A stretch of DNA of 64,000 bases from Acrocarpospora catenulata (GTDB lineage: Bacteria; Actinomycetota; Actinomycetes; Streptosporangiales; Streptosporangiaceae): assembly GCF_018476525.1 (NCBI RefSeq), contig NZ_JAHCST010000018.1, positions 62,001 to 126,000 of the forward strand. Direction: 5' to 3'. The notes under the pieces are model-generated. The model saw only the letters and a list, made by a program, of their open reading frames with translations, was not told the DNA's origin and did no database searches. Positions 26,548 through 40,179 of the stretch are shown here, piece after piece. Positions within the stretch are counted from its first letter, which is position 1; each line of letters starts with the position of its first letter. Position numbers and translations under genes: made by a program.

Positions 26548-27192
26548 ATGAGTCGTCGCTATGTGTGCGCCAACGCCGGTGAACGGGCGTCCGGGCTGAT
26601 CGACGCGGTTTCCGCGGTGCGCGGCGGCGAGCTCGTCGTGCTGCCCACCGACACCGTGTACGGCATCGGCGCCGACGCCTTCACCCATTCCGCGGTGAAC
26701 GCGCTGCTGGAGGCCAAGGGGCGCGGGCGGGACATGCCGGTGCCGGTCCTGGTGGGAACCGTGCGGGCGGCCAACGCCCTGGTGGAGACCCTGGGCGCGT
26801 ACGGGCAGGATCTGATCGACGCGTTCTGGCCGGGGCCGCTGACCCTGATCTGCAAGGCCAACCGGTCGCTCTCCTGGGACCTGGGGGAGACCAAGGGCAC
26901 GGTGGCCGTGCGCATGCCGCTGCACTCGGTGGCGCTGGACCTGCTCAAGGAGACCGGGCCGATGGCCGTCTCCAGCGCCAACCGGTCCGGCGCGGCGCCC
27001 GCCACCACCGCCGCCGACGCCGAGGCCCAGCTCGGCGAGTCGGTCGCGGTCTACCTGGACGCCGGGCCGTGCACCGACAACGTGCCCTCCACGATCCTGG
27101 ATCTCACCACGGCGATCCCGCGGGTGCTCCGCCAGGGGGCGATCCCCGCCGACAAGCTCAAGGGCGTTGTGGGCTATCTGGCGACCGACTGA
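26548..27192 (+). CDS. tsaC: L-threonylcarbamoyladenylate synthase (TsaC/Sua5 family)
   Basis: 214 aa from ATG 26548 with AGAGAGGA upstream. It makes threonylcarbamoyl-AMP from threonine, bicarbonate and ATP for the t6A modification at position 37 of ANN-reading tRNAs. Family motifs: LPTDTVYGIGADA, the KGRGRDMPVPVLV segment, FWPGPLT, and the SSANRSG loop. It has only the YrdC domain and lacks the C-terminal Sua5 domain. It follows prmC by 14 bases, in the usual actinobacterial prfA-prmC-sua5 order. A hairpin GGGCGAT/ATCGCCC (27200-27228) follows its stop. Confidence 0.93.
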   Translation: MSRRYVCANAGERASGLIDAVSAVRGGELVVLPTDTVYGIGADAFTHSAVNALLEAKGRGRDMPVPVLVGTVRAANALVETLGAYGQDLIDAFWPGPLTLICKANRSLSWDLGETKGTVAVRMPLHSVALDLLKETGPMAVSSANRSGAAPATTAADAEAQLGESVAVYLDAGPCTDNVPSTILDLTTAIPRVLRQGAIPADKLKGVVGYLATD

Positions 27193-27228
27193 GGCCGGCG
27201 GGCGATTCATGCCTTCTGGCTATCGCCC

Positions 27229-27269
27229 AGGCGTACGCCTTCTGCCGCGATTACCGTGATCTGAGGTAA
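27229..27269 (+). promoter_or_regulatory. Palindrome and inverted repeat before the proline-rich gene
   Basis: A perfect palindrome AGGCGTACGCCT (27229-27240) is followed by TTACC (27251-27255) and GGTAA (27265-27269) as an inverted repeat. They sit 68-108 bases before the start at 27337 and could be operators. No promoter could be assigned. Confidence 0.3.
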
Positions 27270-27336
27270 CGCGCCCGGCCGCTACGCGCCGCAGCCAGCG
27301 CGACCATTGACGCTGACTTCATCACGGAGTGTGCTC

Positions 27337-29460
27337 ATGGCGAAGCTGGACGGGATGGATCCCAAGCTGGTCAGGGAACTGCTCGCCGAGGTGACTCGGG
27401 CGGGGCGGCAGATGGAGACCGTCGAGGCCAAGGTCAGTCAGTTCACCCGTACGGCCGGGGTCGCGATCCGGGTCACCCATCGGCCCTCGCAGGTCGCCGA
27501 CGCCGGGGCCGTGATGGTCAAGGACGTCGGCGCGCGGCTGGAGCTCCTGGAAAAGCGCGAGAAGCAGGATCCGCCCCGCTCTCCGGGGACCAAGCCCGCC
27601 GACGACCCGTCCGCCAACGACACCACCGTTCCCCGCGACGATCCCAAGCCCGCCGAGGACCCCAAGAAGCCCGACAGCCCGGCCAGCGGCTCTGGCGACA
27701 AGCCCGGTGCCAAGGAGTCCGACCGTCCGGAATCCAACAGCGACGGCGAGAAGCCCCACAAGCCCGACTCCAAGGACGACACCGACAAGCCCACCAAGGG
27801 CGAGTCCGAGAAGCCGGACAACGACAAGCCACCTACCAAGGGCGAGTCCGAGAAGCCCGAGGCCGACAAACCGCCCACCAAGGGCGAGTCCGAGAAGCCC
27901 GAGGCCGACAAACCACCCACCAAGGGCGAGTCCGAGAAGCCCGAGGCCGACAAACCGCCCACCAAGGGTGAGACCGAGAAGCCCGAGGCCGACAAACCAC
28001 CCACCAAGGGTGAGACCGAGAAGCCTGAGGGCGACAAACCGCCGTCCAAGGGTGAGACGGAGAAGCCGCCGTCGAAGGGTGAGGGCGAGGTTCCGCCGTC
28101 GGACTGCGACGACAGGAAGTCCGGTGGCGACGGGGTGGTGGACACTCCGCGCAAGGATCACCCGGACGACATGGACCAGACCAAGGGGCGGCAGGTCGTC
28201 ATCGTCGACGGGGTCAAGGTCGTCACCACCCCGCTCAACCAGCCATCCGATGAATACCTGGCCTGGCTGGACCGCCACATGGACCAGGTCGCGCCCGTGG
28301 ACGCCCCGACCCTCGACGGCGACGGGATCAGGATCGTCCAACCGGACGGCGGCGGCGCCCACCCCAGCGGCCCGGCGGGCATGGTCCAGCCCACCGAACC
28401 CACCGTCCCCGCCGACCCGCCCAAGCCCGGCCTGGCCCCAGGTGACCCGGAGGGCGCCTACATCGGCACCCCCGAGGACAATCTCACCGAGGACCCCGCC
28501 GCGGGCTCCAGGCCCACTGTGGACCCCGCCAGGCTGTCTCCAGGGGACCAGGGCGGCGCCGGCATCGGCACTCCCGGGGACAACCTCATCCAGGAGCCCC
28601 CGGCGAGTTCCGTCCCCGCCGACAACCCCGTCCAGTCGCCGGACGTGGTCGGCCCCACCACCCCCGCCGGCGATTCCATCCCCATCGAGGGCGGCCAACT
28701 CCCGGACACCTCAACCGGAACCGGAAACGCCAACCCGATCGCCGACAACCCGGGAGACACCTCCACGGGGAACCAGCCCGAGTCCAACGACAACCGGTCC
28801 AACGACCAGTCCAGGAACCCCGACGCAGGCGGAAATCCTCCGACGTCTCCCGACAACGGCCGCGACCAAGGCGATTGCAACCGACCGGCGGGCGGCGGCA
28901 CGGACACCGGTCGCGAAGGAAACGAGAGCAACAGCGGCAACGGCAGCAATACCGGCAACGACGGCAAACCCCCGACGAAGAGCGGATCCGAGTCCGGAAA
29001 CGGTTACACCACGATCGACCCCCGCACGCTCGCCGAACGCCAGCCCGGCGACGTGATCTACACCCAGACCGGCCAGCCAAGCGACGAGGCCCTCCGCGCG
29101 CTGATCCAACTCCACGAGGACGTCGCCCCCGCCGACATGCCCTCCGTGACCAGCGGTTCCGCCGAGCAAACCGGATGGGCCGACCTGGGCGACACGATCA
29201 TCCCCCAGTCCGGGGCGATCGACCCCAAGGCACTGGCGGCGCAGCAGCCGGGTGACGTGCTGTCCGCCCCCGCCAGCCCGATCAGCGACGAGGCACTCCG
29301 CGCGCTGATCCAGCTCCACGACCAGGCCGAGCCGATGGACATGCCCGCGGTCTCGGTCCCGGAGGGGCAGTGGGGCACCGGGGAGTGGGTGGCCATGGAC
29401 ATCCGGCCGGACGGCCCGGCGGGCAGCGTTCCGCCGGACGACCAGCCCGAGCGGGCGTAG
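27337..29460 (+). CDS. Large repeat-rich protein with WXG-like helical head
   Basis: 707 aa from ATG 27337 with GGAG seven bases upstream. Residues 1-85 are helical (LVRELLAEVTRAGRQMETVE), resembling the helical N-terminal domains of type VII (ESX) secretion substrates but without a WXG. Then comes a Lys/Pro/Glu/Asp low-complexity region with about six 14-residue repeats of the type TKGESEKPEADKPP (27793-28098). The C-terminal half is disordered except for three related modules with the core SDEALRALIQLHEDVAPADMP (near residues 305, 582 and 652). No signal peptide is seen. The partner gene downstream has a WXG-like turn. I do not recognise a named family. Confidence 0.65.
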   Translation: MAKLDGMDPKLVRELLAEVTRAGRQMETVEAKVSQFTRTAGVAIRVTHRPSQVADAGAVMVKDVGARLELLEKREKQDPPRSPGTKPADDPSANDTTVPRDDPKPAEDPKKPDSPASGSGDKPGAKESDRPESNSDGEKPHKPDSKDDTDKPTKGESEKPDNDKPPTKGESEKPEADKPPTKGESEKPEADKPPTKGESEKPEADKPPTKGETEKPEADKPPTKGETEKPEGDKPPSKGETEKPPSKGEGEVPPSDCDDRKSGGDGVVDTPRKDHPDDMDQTKGRQVVIVDGVKVVTTPLNQPSDEYLAWLDRHMDQVAPVDAPTLDGDGIRIVQPDGGGAHPSGPAGMVQPTEPTVPADPPKPGLAPGDPEGAYIGTPEDNLTEDPAAGSRPTVDPARLSPGDQGGAGIGTPGDNLIQEPPASSVPADNPVQSPDVVGPTTPAGDSIPIEGGQLPDTSTGTGNANPIADNPGDTSTGNQPESNDNRSNDQSRNPDAGGNPPTSPDNGRDQGDCNRPAGGGTDTGREGNESNSGNGSNTGNDGKPPTKSGSESGNGYTTIDPRTLAERQPGDVIYTQTGQPSDEALRALIQLHEDVAPADMPSVTSGSAEQTGWADLGDTIIPQSGAIDPKALAAQQPGDVLSAPASPISDEALRALIQLHDQAEPMDMPAVSVPEGQWGTGEWVAMDIRPDGPAGSVPPDDQPERA
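27793..28098 (+). repeat. Tandem 42-bp coding repeat array
   Basis: Six full 42-base units begin at 27793, 27835, 27877, 27919, 27961 and 28003, each encoding 14 residues (TKGE-S/T-EKP-x-x-DKPP), followed by two shortened units to 28098. Units 2-4 are nearly identical at DNA level, so copy number may vary between strains. Confidence 0.85.
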
Positions 29461-29494
29461 GGGTGAGGTCCGTGAGTAGTGAGGAGAGGCAAGC

Positions 29495-29881
29495 GTGACG
29501 TACGTCGACCCCCCGGCGCCGCGGCCGTTGCAGCCGGGCGAGCGCCCGCCCGCCCCGACCGGCGCCGACCTGCTGGAGCCGGGCGGACAGGCCACCACCT
29601 GGGTCTTCAATCCGGAGTACCAGCGCCTGGTGGACCTCTGGTTCGCGGTGCTCCCGCTGATGGAGGAACTCACCAAATCGCTCGACAAGCCGTACCAGAT
29701 GGCCAGGAGCACCGACGTCTGGGACGCGCCGGTGGCCAAGCGGTACGTGCAGGACATCGGCGAGTGGCGCAACCGCCTCGGCCTCTACCGCCAGGCGGTG
29801 CTGACCGCGATCAGCGACGAGGCCGCGGACACCCCCCGCTGGGTGCCCAGCAAGGCGGGCGCCCCGCACGCCTACTCCTAG
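29495..29881 (+). CDS. Small WXG100-like protein
   Basis: 128 aa from GTG 29495 with GAGGAGAGG five bases upstream. After a Pro-rich head (residues 1-30) it is helical. The stretch STDVWDAPVAKRYVQDIGEW (near residues 70-89) looks like the W-x-G/A turn between the two helices of WXG100 proteins, followed by a second long helix. Size and layout match ESX-type partner proteins. It follows the repeat-rich protein by 34 bases and is probably co-transcribed. No EccC, EccB or mycosin gene lies in this window, so secretion would need components elsewhere. WXG assignment is by pattern only. Confidence 0.6.
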   Translation: MTYVDPPAPRPLQPGERPPAPTGADLLEPGGQATTWVFNPEYQRLVDLWFAVLPLMEELTKSLDKPYQMARSTDVWDAPVAKRYVQDIGEWRNRLGLYRQAVLTAISDEAADTPRWVPSKAGAPHAYS

Positions 29882-30091
29882 CCCTCGATGACCGTCATTG
29901 GTGGCCGGAATGGTGATTTAGACCTGACCAATTCGGTGGGGTACAGCGGGCCCGGCGGCCCCGTGCGCTAGCGTCGGGCTTCACCGGTACGCGCGTCCGA
30001 CCGCCGTCAGCGCCGAAAAACGCGACTGTTTCGTCGGAGTCTGTGTCGTTATACCGTCACAACTGGTCCTTCGATCCGGGAAACTAGGTCC

Positions 30092-31321
30092 GTGCGGGAA
30101 TACTTCCTTGTGGCGCTTGTTACCGCCGTGGTCACCTACCTGTTGGTGCCCCCAGTCCGGGCCTTCGCGCTCCGCATCGGTGCGGCCCCGGAGGTCAGGG
30201 AACGCGACGTGCACAAGGTGCCGACCCCGCGCCTGGGCGGCCTGGCGATGTTCGGCGGCATGGCCGCGGGACTGCTGGTGGCCACCAACCTGCCCTGGGT
30301 GGGCGGCGCGCTCGGCCAGCAGTCGGGCCAGACCGCGCTGGCCCTGCTCGCGGCCGGCGGCCTGATCGTGCTGACCGGCTTCCTGGACGACTGGCTGGGC
30401 ATGGACGCGCTGGTCAAGCTGGGTGGCCAGATCGCGGCCGGCGGCCTGCTGGTCTACTTCGGGGTGACCCTGCGCTACCTGCCGCTGCCCTCCGGCATGG
30501 GCGGCGAGCTGGCCCTGGACACCAACCTCCAGGTGGTCATCACCATCATGATCGTGGTGGTCACCATCAACGCGGTGAACTTCGTCGACGGCCTGGACGG
30601 CCTGGCCGCCGGCATCGTCGGCATCGCCGCGCTGGCCACCCTGGTCTACTCGATGGTGCTCTCGCAGAGCCTCCAGGCCACCCGCATCAACCTGACCGCC
30701 GTGGTGGCCTCGCTGCTGATCGGCATGTGCCTGGGCTTCCTGCCGCACAACTTCAACCCCGCCAAGATCTTCATGGGCGACACCGGCGCCATGCTGATCG
30801 GCCTGATCCTGGCCACCTCGCTGGTCACCATCATCTCCTCGGTGCCCAGCGCCGCGCTTCAGGTCAACCGGTTCCCGCTGCTGCTGCCGGTGCTGCTGCC
30901 GGTGGCGGTGCTGGTGCTGCCGCTGACCGACCTGATCATGGCGGTGGTCCGCCGCACCTCGGCGGGCCTGTCGCCGTTCGCCCCGGACCGGGGCCACCTG
31001 CACCACCGGCTGCTGGACATCGGCCACTCGCACCGCCGCAGCGTGCTGATCATGTACGCCTGGACCTTCCTGTTCGCCTTCTTCATCGTCGGCCTGTCGG
31101 TGGAGGGTGTGCCGGTCCTGATCTTCCCGCTCACCATCGCGGCCGGTATCGCCGTCCTGGTCCTGCTCTCCCGGCAGCGCTGGCGGAACACCGGCCGGGG
31201 CGGCCCCACCCAGCCCAAGCACCGCATGCCCCCAGAGGGCCCCGACTCGGACGGTTCGCACCCCGGTACGGCCGCCGCCACCGCCAAGCCCACCCCTCGG
31301 GCCACGGCGACAACCGGGTGA
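30092..31321 (+). CDS. wecA: Undecaprenyl-phosphate GlcNAc-1-phosphate transferase family protein
   Basis: 409 aa from GTG 30092. Polytopic MraY/WecA-family enzyme that moves a sugar-1-phosphate from a UDP-sugar to undecaprenyl phosphate, the first step in wall glycan or teichoic acid linkage-unit synthesis. Conserved motifs: DVHKVPTPRLGGLAMFGG, NFVDGLDGLAAG, FMGDTGAML and the His motif GHLHHRLLDIGH. There are about eleven hydrophobic segments. The C-terminal 50 residues are polar. This gene precedes the atp operon in Streptomyces as well. Exact sugar donor is not shown by the sequence. Confidence 0.88.
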   Translation: MREYFLVALVTAVVTYLLVPPVRAFALRIGAAPEVRERDVHKVPTPRLGGLAMFGGMAAGLLVATNLPWVGGALGQQSGQTALALLAAGGLIVLTGFLDDWLGMDALVKLGGQIAAGGLLVYFGVTLRYLPLPSGMGGELALDTNLQVVITIMIVVVTINAVNFVDGLDGLAAGIVGIAALATLVYSMVLSQSLQATRINLTAVVASLLIGMCLGFLPHNFNPAKIFMGDTGAMLIGLILATSLVTIISSVPSAALQVNRFPLLLPVLLPVAVLVLPLTDLIMAVVRRTSAGLSPFAPDRGHLHHRLLDIGHSHRRSVLIMYAWTFLFAFFIVGLSVEGVPVLIFPLTIAAGIAVLVLLSRQRWRNTGRGGPTQPKHRMPPEGPDSDGSHPGTAAATAKPTPRATATTG

Positions 31322-31439
31322 AATGTGACGTAATGGCAGGTAAAAGCTGGGCCTGCGGAGCTTGTGATAGCTTTCACTAGCAGGAACCCCTAACTTGGGG
31401 GAAGCAATCGCTCGGTTGACAACTGGCTTTGGAGTCGTG

Positions 31440-31862
31440 ATGCAGGCCAACGACGTGCGCGTGCTCAAAGGCGCCGCCGTGCCCACACTTCTCGTCGGGC
31501 TGGCCGCCATCGTGGTGGCCGCCATCCTGGCGGGGCTCCCCGGAGCGTACGGCGCCATGATCGGCCTCGCCGTGGTCGTCGTATTTTTTACCGTCGGCTT
31601 GGTGGCCGTGGCCTACGCAGGCCGGGTCTCCCCGATGATGATGATGACCGCCGCCGTGATCAGCTACTTGGTCAAAGTTTTGCTGCTCATGGTGCTGCTG
31701 AAAACCTTCGAGACCGCCACCGCCTTCGAGCCCCGCGCCTTCGGCTGGGCCGCGATCATCGGCACTGTCGTGTGGACCGCGGGCGAAATGCGGGGATTCA
31801 TGAAGCTCAAGCTGCTCTACGCCGATCCGGATGTGAAAGTCCCGGGTTCAGATGGCGCGTGA
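31440..31862 (+). CDS. atpI: ATP synthase protein I
   Basis: 140 aa from ATG 31440, chosen for the GGAG five bases upstream; a TTG at 31395 is possible. Four hydrophobic helices (for example VPTLLVGLAAIVVAAILAG). Family members help assemble the c-ring and may influence magnesium uptake. It lies at the head of the atp operon, as in other bacteria. The Met-rich segment VSPMMMMTAAVISY is unusual but still hydrophobic. Confidence 0.8.
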   Translation: MQANDVRVLKGAAVPTLLVGLAAIVVAAILAGLPGAYGAMIGLAVVVVFFTVGLVAVAYAGRVSPMMMMTAAVISYLVKVLLLMVLLKTFETATAFEPRAFGWAAIIGTVVWTAGEMRGFMKLKLLYADPDVKVPGSDGA

Positions 31863-31936
31863 AATGACGACGGCGCGCGGTGTTACCCGGCCCGATATGA
31901 CTAGTCCTCCCCTCGCCTGCTATCGTCGGCCCCGCG

Positions 31937-32152
31937 ATGAGCGAAAGGAAACTCCGGCCCGAGGACGACGGCCGCGACTTCGCCGACGCCGCCTGGTCGA
32001 TTCCCAGCTACTTGCTCTCCGGGATCATCCTGTACGGCGGAGCGGGCTGGTTGCTGAGCCGTTGGACGGGCGTGGTCGCGTTCACGCCCATCGGCCTGAT
32101 CCTCGGAGTGGTGCTCGCCATCTACCTGGTCTACCGCAAGTACGGCAGCTAG
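31937..32152 (+). CDS. AtpZ/AtpI-family small membrane protein
   Basis: 71 aa from ATG 31937. Two membrane helices (SYLLSGIILYGGAGWLL and PIGLILGVVLAIYLVY) separated by the short RWTGVVAFT loop, with a charged N-terminus. This matches the small ATPase_gene1/AtpZ family often found at the head of F-ATPase operons, where it works with AtpI. Having both a 140-aa AtpI and this protein side by side resembles other actinobacteria. TATCGT (31921-31926) about ten bases upstream could be a -10 for an added transcript. Confidence 0.75.
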   Translation: MSERKLRPEDDGRDFADAAWSIPSYLLSGIILYGGAGWLLSRWTGVVAFTPIGLILGVVLAIYLVYRKYGS

Positions 32153-32243
32153 CCGCTGGCAGTCCCGCCCGCGAAGCCCCCTTGACCGCCCTTTTGACGA
32201 TCCACTATTTCGCTGACCACTGTCACGCTGAAGGGAACGCCGC

Positions 32244-33053
32244 GTGAGTACGCTGACGGTCCTCGCTGCCGGAACCTCCGGGGCCGACGGGGATGTGTTC
32301 ACCCCACCCGGCCTTGAGCTCTTCAACATCCCGCCGATCATCCCCGGGGTCCCCTGGTTCACCAAGCCGGTGCTGCTCGCCCTGCTGAGCACGCTGATCG
32401 TGGTGGTCTTCTGCTGGAGCGCGTTCGCCAAGCCCAAGCTGGTCCCGCGCGGGGTGCAGAACGTGGCCGAGTACGGCTACATGTTCGTCCGCGACCAGGT
32501 CGCCCGGCCGTTCCTCGGCAAGGACACCGACCGCTGGATGGGGCTGCTGCTCAGCATCTTCCTGATGGTCTGGGTGTGGAACCTGATGGGCGTCTTCCCG
32601 CTGGTCCAGTTCCCGGTCGCCTCGCACATCGCGTTCCCCGTCGTGCTGGCCGGCTCGATCTACATCCTGAAGATCTACCTGGGCATCAAGCACCAGGGCC
32701 CGATCGGCTACTTCAAGAACATGATGTTCCCCCCGGGCCTGCCCAAGGCGATCTACGTGCTGCTGGCCCCCATCGAGTTCCTGTCCAACCTGATCATCGC
32801 GCCGTTCACGCACGCGGTCCGGCTCTTCGCGAACATGTTCGCCGGCCACATCATCCTGGCCTTCTTCAGCCTGGTCGGTTTCTGGTTCCTGTTCGAGAAG
32901 CTCACCCCGCTGGGCGCGCCGCTCGGCGTCGTCGGTGTGGCGATGACGATTGCGATGACCGGGTTCGAGATGTTCATCCAGTTCCTGCAGGCGTTCCTGT
33001 TCGCCATGCTCGCCGCGATGTACATCGGCAACTCGCTGCACGCCGAACACTAG
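32244..33053 (+). CDS. atpB: ATP synthase F0 subunit a
   Basis: 269 aa from GTG 32244 with GAAGGGAA upstream. It forms the two proton half-channels beside the c-ring. The essential Arg is in HAVRLFANMFAGH, and the C-terminal helix motif is GFEMFIQFLQAFLFAMLAAMYI. Five to six membrane helices. It starts the structural atp genes, which continue without promoter-sized gaps to atpC. Confidence 0.95.
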   Translation: MSTLTVLAAGTSGADGDVFTPPGLELFNIPPIIPGVPWFTKPVLLALLSTLIVVVFCWSAFAKPKLVPRGVQNVAEYGYMFVRDQVARPFLGKDTDRWMGLLLSIFLMVWVWNLMGVFPLVQFPVASHIAFPVVLAGSIYILKIYLGIKHQGPIGYFKNMMFPPGLPKAIYVLLAPIEFLSNLIIAPFTHAVRLFANMFAGHIILAFFSLVGFWFLFEKLTPLGAPLGVVGVAMTIAMTGFEMFIQFLQAFLFAMLAAMYIGNSLHAEH

Positions 33054-33386
<333 letters not shown>

Positions 33387-33403
33387 CGAACGAACCTCTC
33401 TGA

Positions 33404-33963
<560 letters not shown>

Positions 33964-33964
<1 letters not shown>

Positions 33965-34767
33965 TGCGTGGTCTGAGCAGGACTTCCCTGGCCGAGGTCG
34001 AGGAGCGGTTCAACAGCGTCGCCGGGTCCGCGGAGCTGGGCACGCTGGCTGACGAGCTCTTCGCGGTGGCCGACCTGTTCGACCGTGAGCACGGCCTGCG
34101 CCGCTCGCTCTCCGACCCGTCCCGTCCGGCCGAGCAGAAGGCCCAGGCCGTCCAGTTCCTGCTGGAGGGCAAGGTGAGCACGGCGGCGCTGGAGAGCACG
34201 GTCGCCGTGGTCTCGGCCAAGTGGTCGCAGTCCGGTGACATGGCCGACGCGGTGGAGCGGCTCGGCGTGATCGCCGCCGCCTCCGAGGCGGAGAGCCAGC
34301 ACCGGCTGGACGACGTGGAGGACGAGCTGTTCCGGTTCGGTCGCATCCTGGCGGCCAACCCGGAGCTCCGCCGCGTCCTGGCCGACCCGGCCAAGCCCGG
34401 CAAGGATCAGCTGCTCCACGCCCTGCTGGACGACAAGGTCGCGCCCACCACGCTCCGGCTGCTCGTGCATCTCGCCGTGCACCCCCGGGGACGTAATCTG
34501 GAGCTGGGCCTGGAGGAGTTCGGCCGCCTGATCGCGTTGCAGCGGCAGCGCCTGGTGGCCGTGGTCAGCAGCGCGGTGCCGCTGTCGGAGGCGCAGAAGC
34601 AGCGGCTCGCGGCCTGGCTGCGGGCGACCTACGGGCGTGACGTCCACCTGAACGTGGAGGTGGACCCCAAGGTGCTCGGTGGGTTCTCGGTCAGAATCGG
34701 GGACGAGATCATCGATACCACCATCGCTGGACGTATTGAAGAAGTCCGCCGCCGGTTGGCCGGCTAG
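33964..34767 (+). CDS. atpH: ATP synthase F1 subunit delta
   Basis: 267 aa, longer than the E. coli subunit (177) but normal for actinobacteria, which have an extended N-terminal part. The C-terminal family signature runs [20 protein letters not shown]. It caps the F1 head and holds the b stalk. The ATG at 33964 shares one base with the atpF stop; the GTG three bases earlier is equally possible. Confidence 0.93.
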
Positions 34768-34789
34768 GCGTAAAGGGAGACAGGAAGAG

Positions 34790-36439
<1,650 letters not shown>

Positions 36440-36442
36440 CCG

Positions 36443-38782
<2,340 letters not shown>

Positions 38783-38783
<1 letters not shown>

Positions 38784-39184
38784 TGGCGAAGCTCCGAGTG
38801 GGTGTCGTCTCGCCGGAACGTGAGATCTGGTCCGGCGAGGCCGACATGGTGATTGCCAAGACCGTGGACGGCGAGCTCGGTATTATGCCGAATCATGCTC
38901 CCGTGCTCGGCGTTCTCGTCGAGGGCGGCGTGCTGCGCGTCAAGCGCGACTCCGAGGCCGACCTCGTGGCGGCGGTGCACGGCGGGTTCATCTCGGTGGC
39001 CGGCAACGACGTGTCCATCCTCGCGGAGGCGGCGGAGCTGGGCTCCGAGGTCGACGTGGCGGCCGCCAGGGACGCGCTGGCGCGGGCGCAGGCCTCGATA
39101 GAGACCAACCAGGATGACGCGGACGCCAGGCTGGAGGCCAAGCGGAGCCGGGCCCGGCTGCGCGCCGCCGGAGAAGACGTCTGA
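38783..39184 (+). CDS. atpC: ATP synthase F1 subunit epsilon
   Basis: 133 aa from ATG 38783, overlapping the atpD stop (TGATG). The N-terminal beta sandwich (VVSPEREIWSGEADMV, LGIMPNHAPVL) binds gamma and the c-ring, and the C-terminal helical hairpin can brake hydrolysis. It ends the structural atp genes; a DUF2550 gene follows after 22 bases in the same direction. Confidence 0.95.
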
Positions 39185-39206
39185 CGAGACAGAAGGAAGG
39201 GCGGCG

Positions 39207-39581
39207 ATGGAAGTTATCGCGGGGATCGCGGTGCTCGCCGCCCTCTTCGTCATTCGGGCCTGTGTGCTGGCCGTACGGCGCGGCACGGTCGCCTGTAGCG
39301 TGCGAACCGGCCGCGGCTGGAAAGCCGGGGTGGCCAGGTACGCCGGAGGCGAGCTGCACTGGGTGCCCTTCCTGGGACTGCGACTGAGGCCGCGCCACGC
39401 GATCGCGAGGCGCGGCCTCACCGTTTCCCGGCGCCGCCCGCTGGACGAGGGTGAGGGCCCGGAGGGGTACTGGATGGTCGAGGCCGGCCCGATCGCGCTG
39501 GCGATGAGCGAGGACGCCCTGACCGGCTTCCTGGCCTGGCTGGAATCAGCTCCCCCCAGCGCCCACCTCGATCCCGCCTAG
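39207..39581 (+). CDS. DUF2550 membrane-anchored protein
   Basis: 124 aa from ATG 39207 with AAGGAAGG six bases upstream. One N-terminal membrane helix (VIAGIAVLAALFVIRACVL), then a basic beta-rich domain (GWKAGVARYAGGELHWVPFLGLRLRPRHAI) and a conserved WMVEAGPIALAMSEDALTGF tail. DUF2550 genes sit just after atpC in many actinobacteria, including Streptomyces and mycobacteria, but their role is not known to me. The stop codon overlaps that of the convergent adenosyltransferase in a shared CTAG (39578-39581). Confidence 0.85.
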   Translation: MEVIAGIAVLAALFVIRACVLAVRRGTVACSVRTGRGWKAGVARYAGGELHWVPFLGLRLRPRHAIARRGLTVSRRRPLDEGEGPEGYWMVEAGPIALAMSEDALTGFLAWLESAPPSAHLDPA

Positions 39582-40165
39582 CGGGTGCCGCCCGGCTTCC
39601 AGAGCACCTCAGCGCCCGCTGAGGAGATGCGGCAGAGGATGAACATCAGGTCGCTCAGGCGGTTGAGGTAGGTCGCCGTCAGCGGGTTGGTGTCCTCGTG
39701 GGCCTCCAGGGCCGCCCAGGTGGTGCGCTCGGCCCGTCGTATCACGGTGCGGGCCACGTGGAGCAGGGCGGTGGGCATGTCGCCGCCCGGCAGGATGAAG
39801 CTGCGCAGCGGTTTGAGCCGGTCGTTGAAGCGGTCGCACTCCCGTTCCAGGCGTTCGATGTAGGACTGTTCGACCCGCAGCGGCGGGAACTCGGGGTTGT
39901 CCGTCACCGGGGTGCACAGGTCGGCGCCGACGTCGAAGAGCTCGTTCTGGACGACCCCGAGCACCTCGGCCAGGTCGGCCGGCAGTCCCGCGGCCAGGGC
40001 CACTCCGAGGGCGGCGTTGGCCTCCTCCACGTCGGCGTACGCGGCCAGCCGGGGGTCGGTCTTCCTGGTTCTGCTCATATCGCCCAGGCCGGTCGTGCCG
40101 TCGTCGCCGGTCCGCGTGTAGATCTTGGAAAGCACCACCGGCTGGTCGTTGTCAGCTCGTGTCAT
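39578..40165 (-). CDS. PduO-type cob(I)alamin adenosyltransferase
   Basis: 195 aa from ATG 40165. It transfers the adenosyl group of ATP to cob(I)alamin to make coenzyme B12. Signatures: KIYTRTGDDGTTGLG (ATP loop), ADVEEANAALG, FILPGGDMPTALLHVARTVIRRAER and the C-terminal LNRLSDLMFILCR. Its product is the cofactor of methylmalonyl-CoA mutase, whose partners (epimerase and MeaB) are encoded at 56795-59428. A possible -10 TACGCT lies seven bases before the start on the minus strand, flanked by a perfect inverted repeat. Confidence 0.93.
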   Translation of the reverse strand: MTRADNDQPVVLSKIYTRTGDDGTTGLGDMSRTRKTDPRLAAYADVEEANAALGVALAAGLPADLAEVLGVVQNELFDVGADLCTPVTDNPEFPPLRVEQSYIERLERECDRFNDRLKPLRSFILPGGDMPTALLHVARTVIRRAERTTWAALEAHEDTNPLTATYLNRLSDLMFILCRISSAGAEVLWKPGGTR

Positions 40166-40179
40166 GGATCTCAGCGTAG

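Noticed and set aside
27322-28698. 458-codon minus-strand frame opposite the repeat-rich gene
   Set aside because: It mirrors the 42-bp repeat on the other strand and has no start site signals. The plus-strand frame has a ribosome site and sensible domains.
27337-29881. A complete type VII secretion locus
   Set aside because: No EccB, EccC, EccD, EccE or MycP homologue lies in the window. Only candidate substrates are present.
30096-30121. SigR-like GGGAAT-N17-GTT
   Set aside because: It lies inside the wecA coding sequence with no gene start suitably downstream, and the spacing is short. Likely chance.
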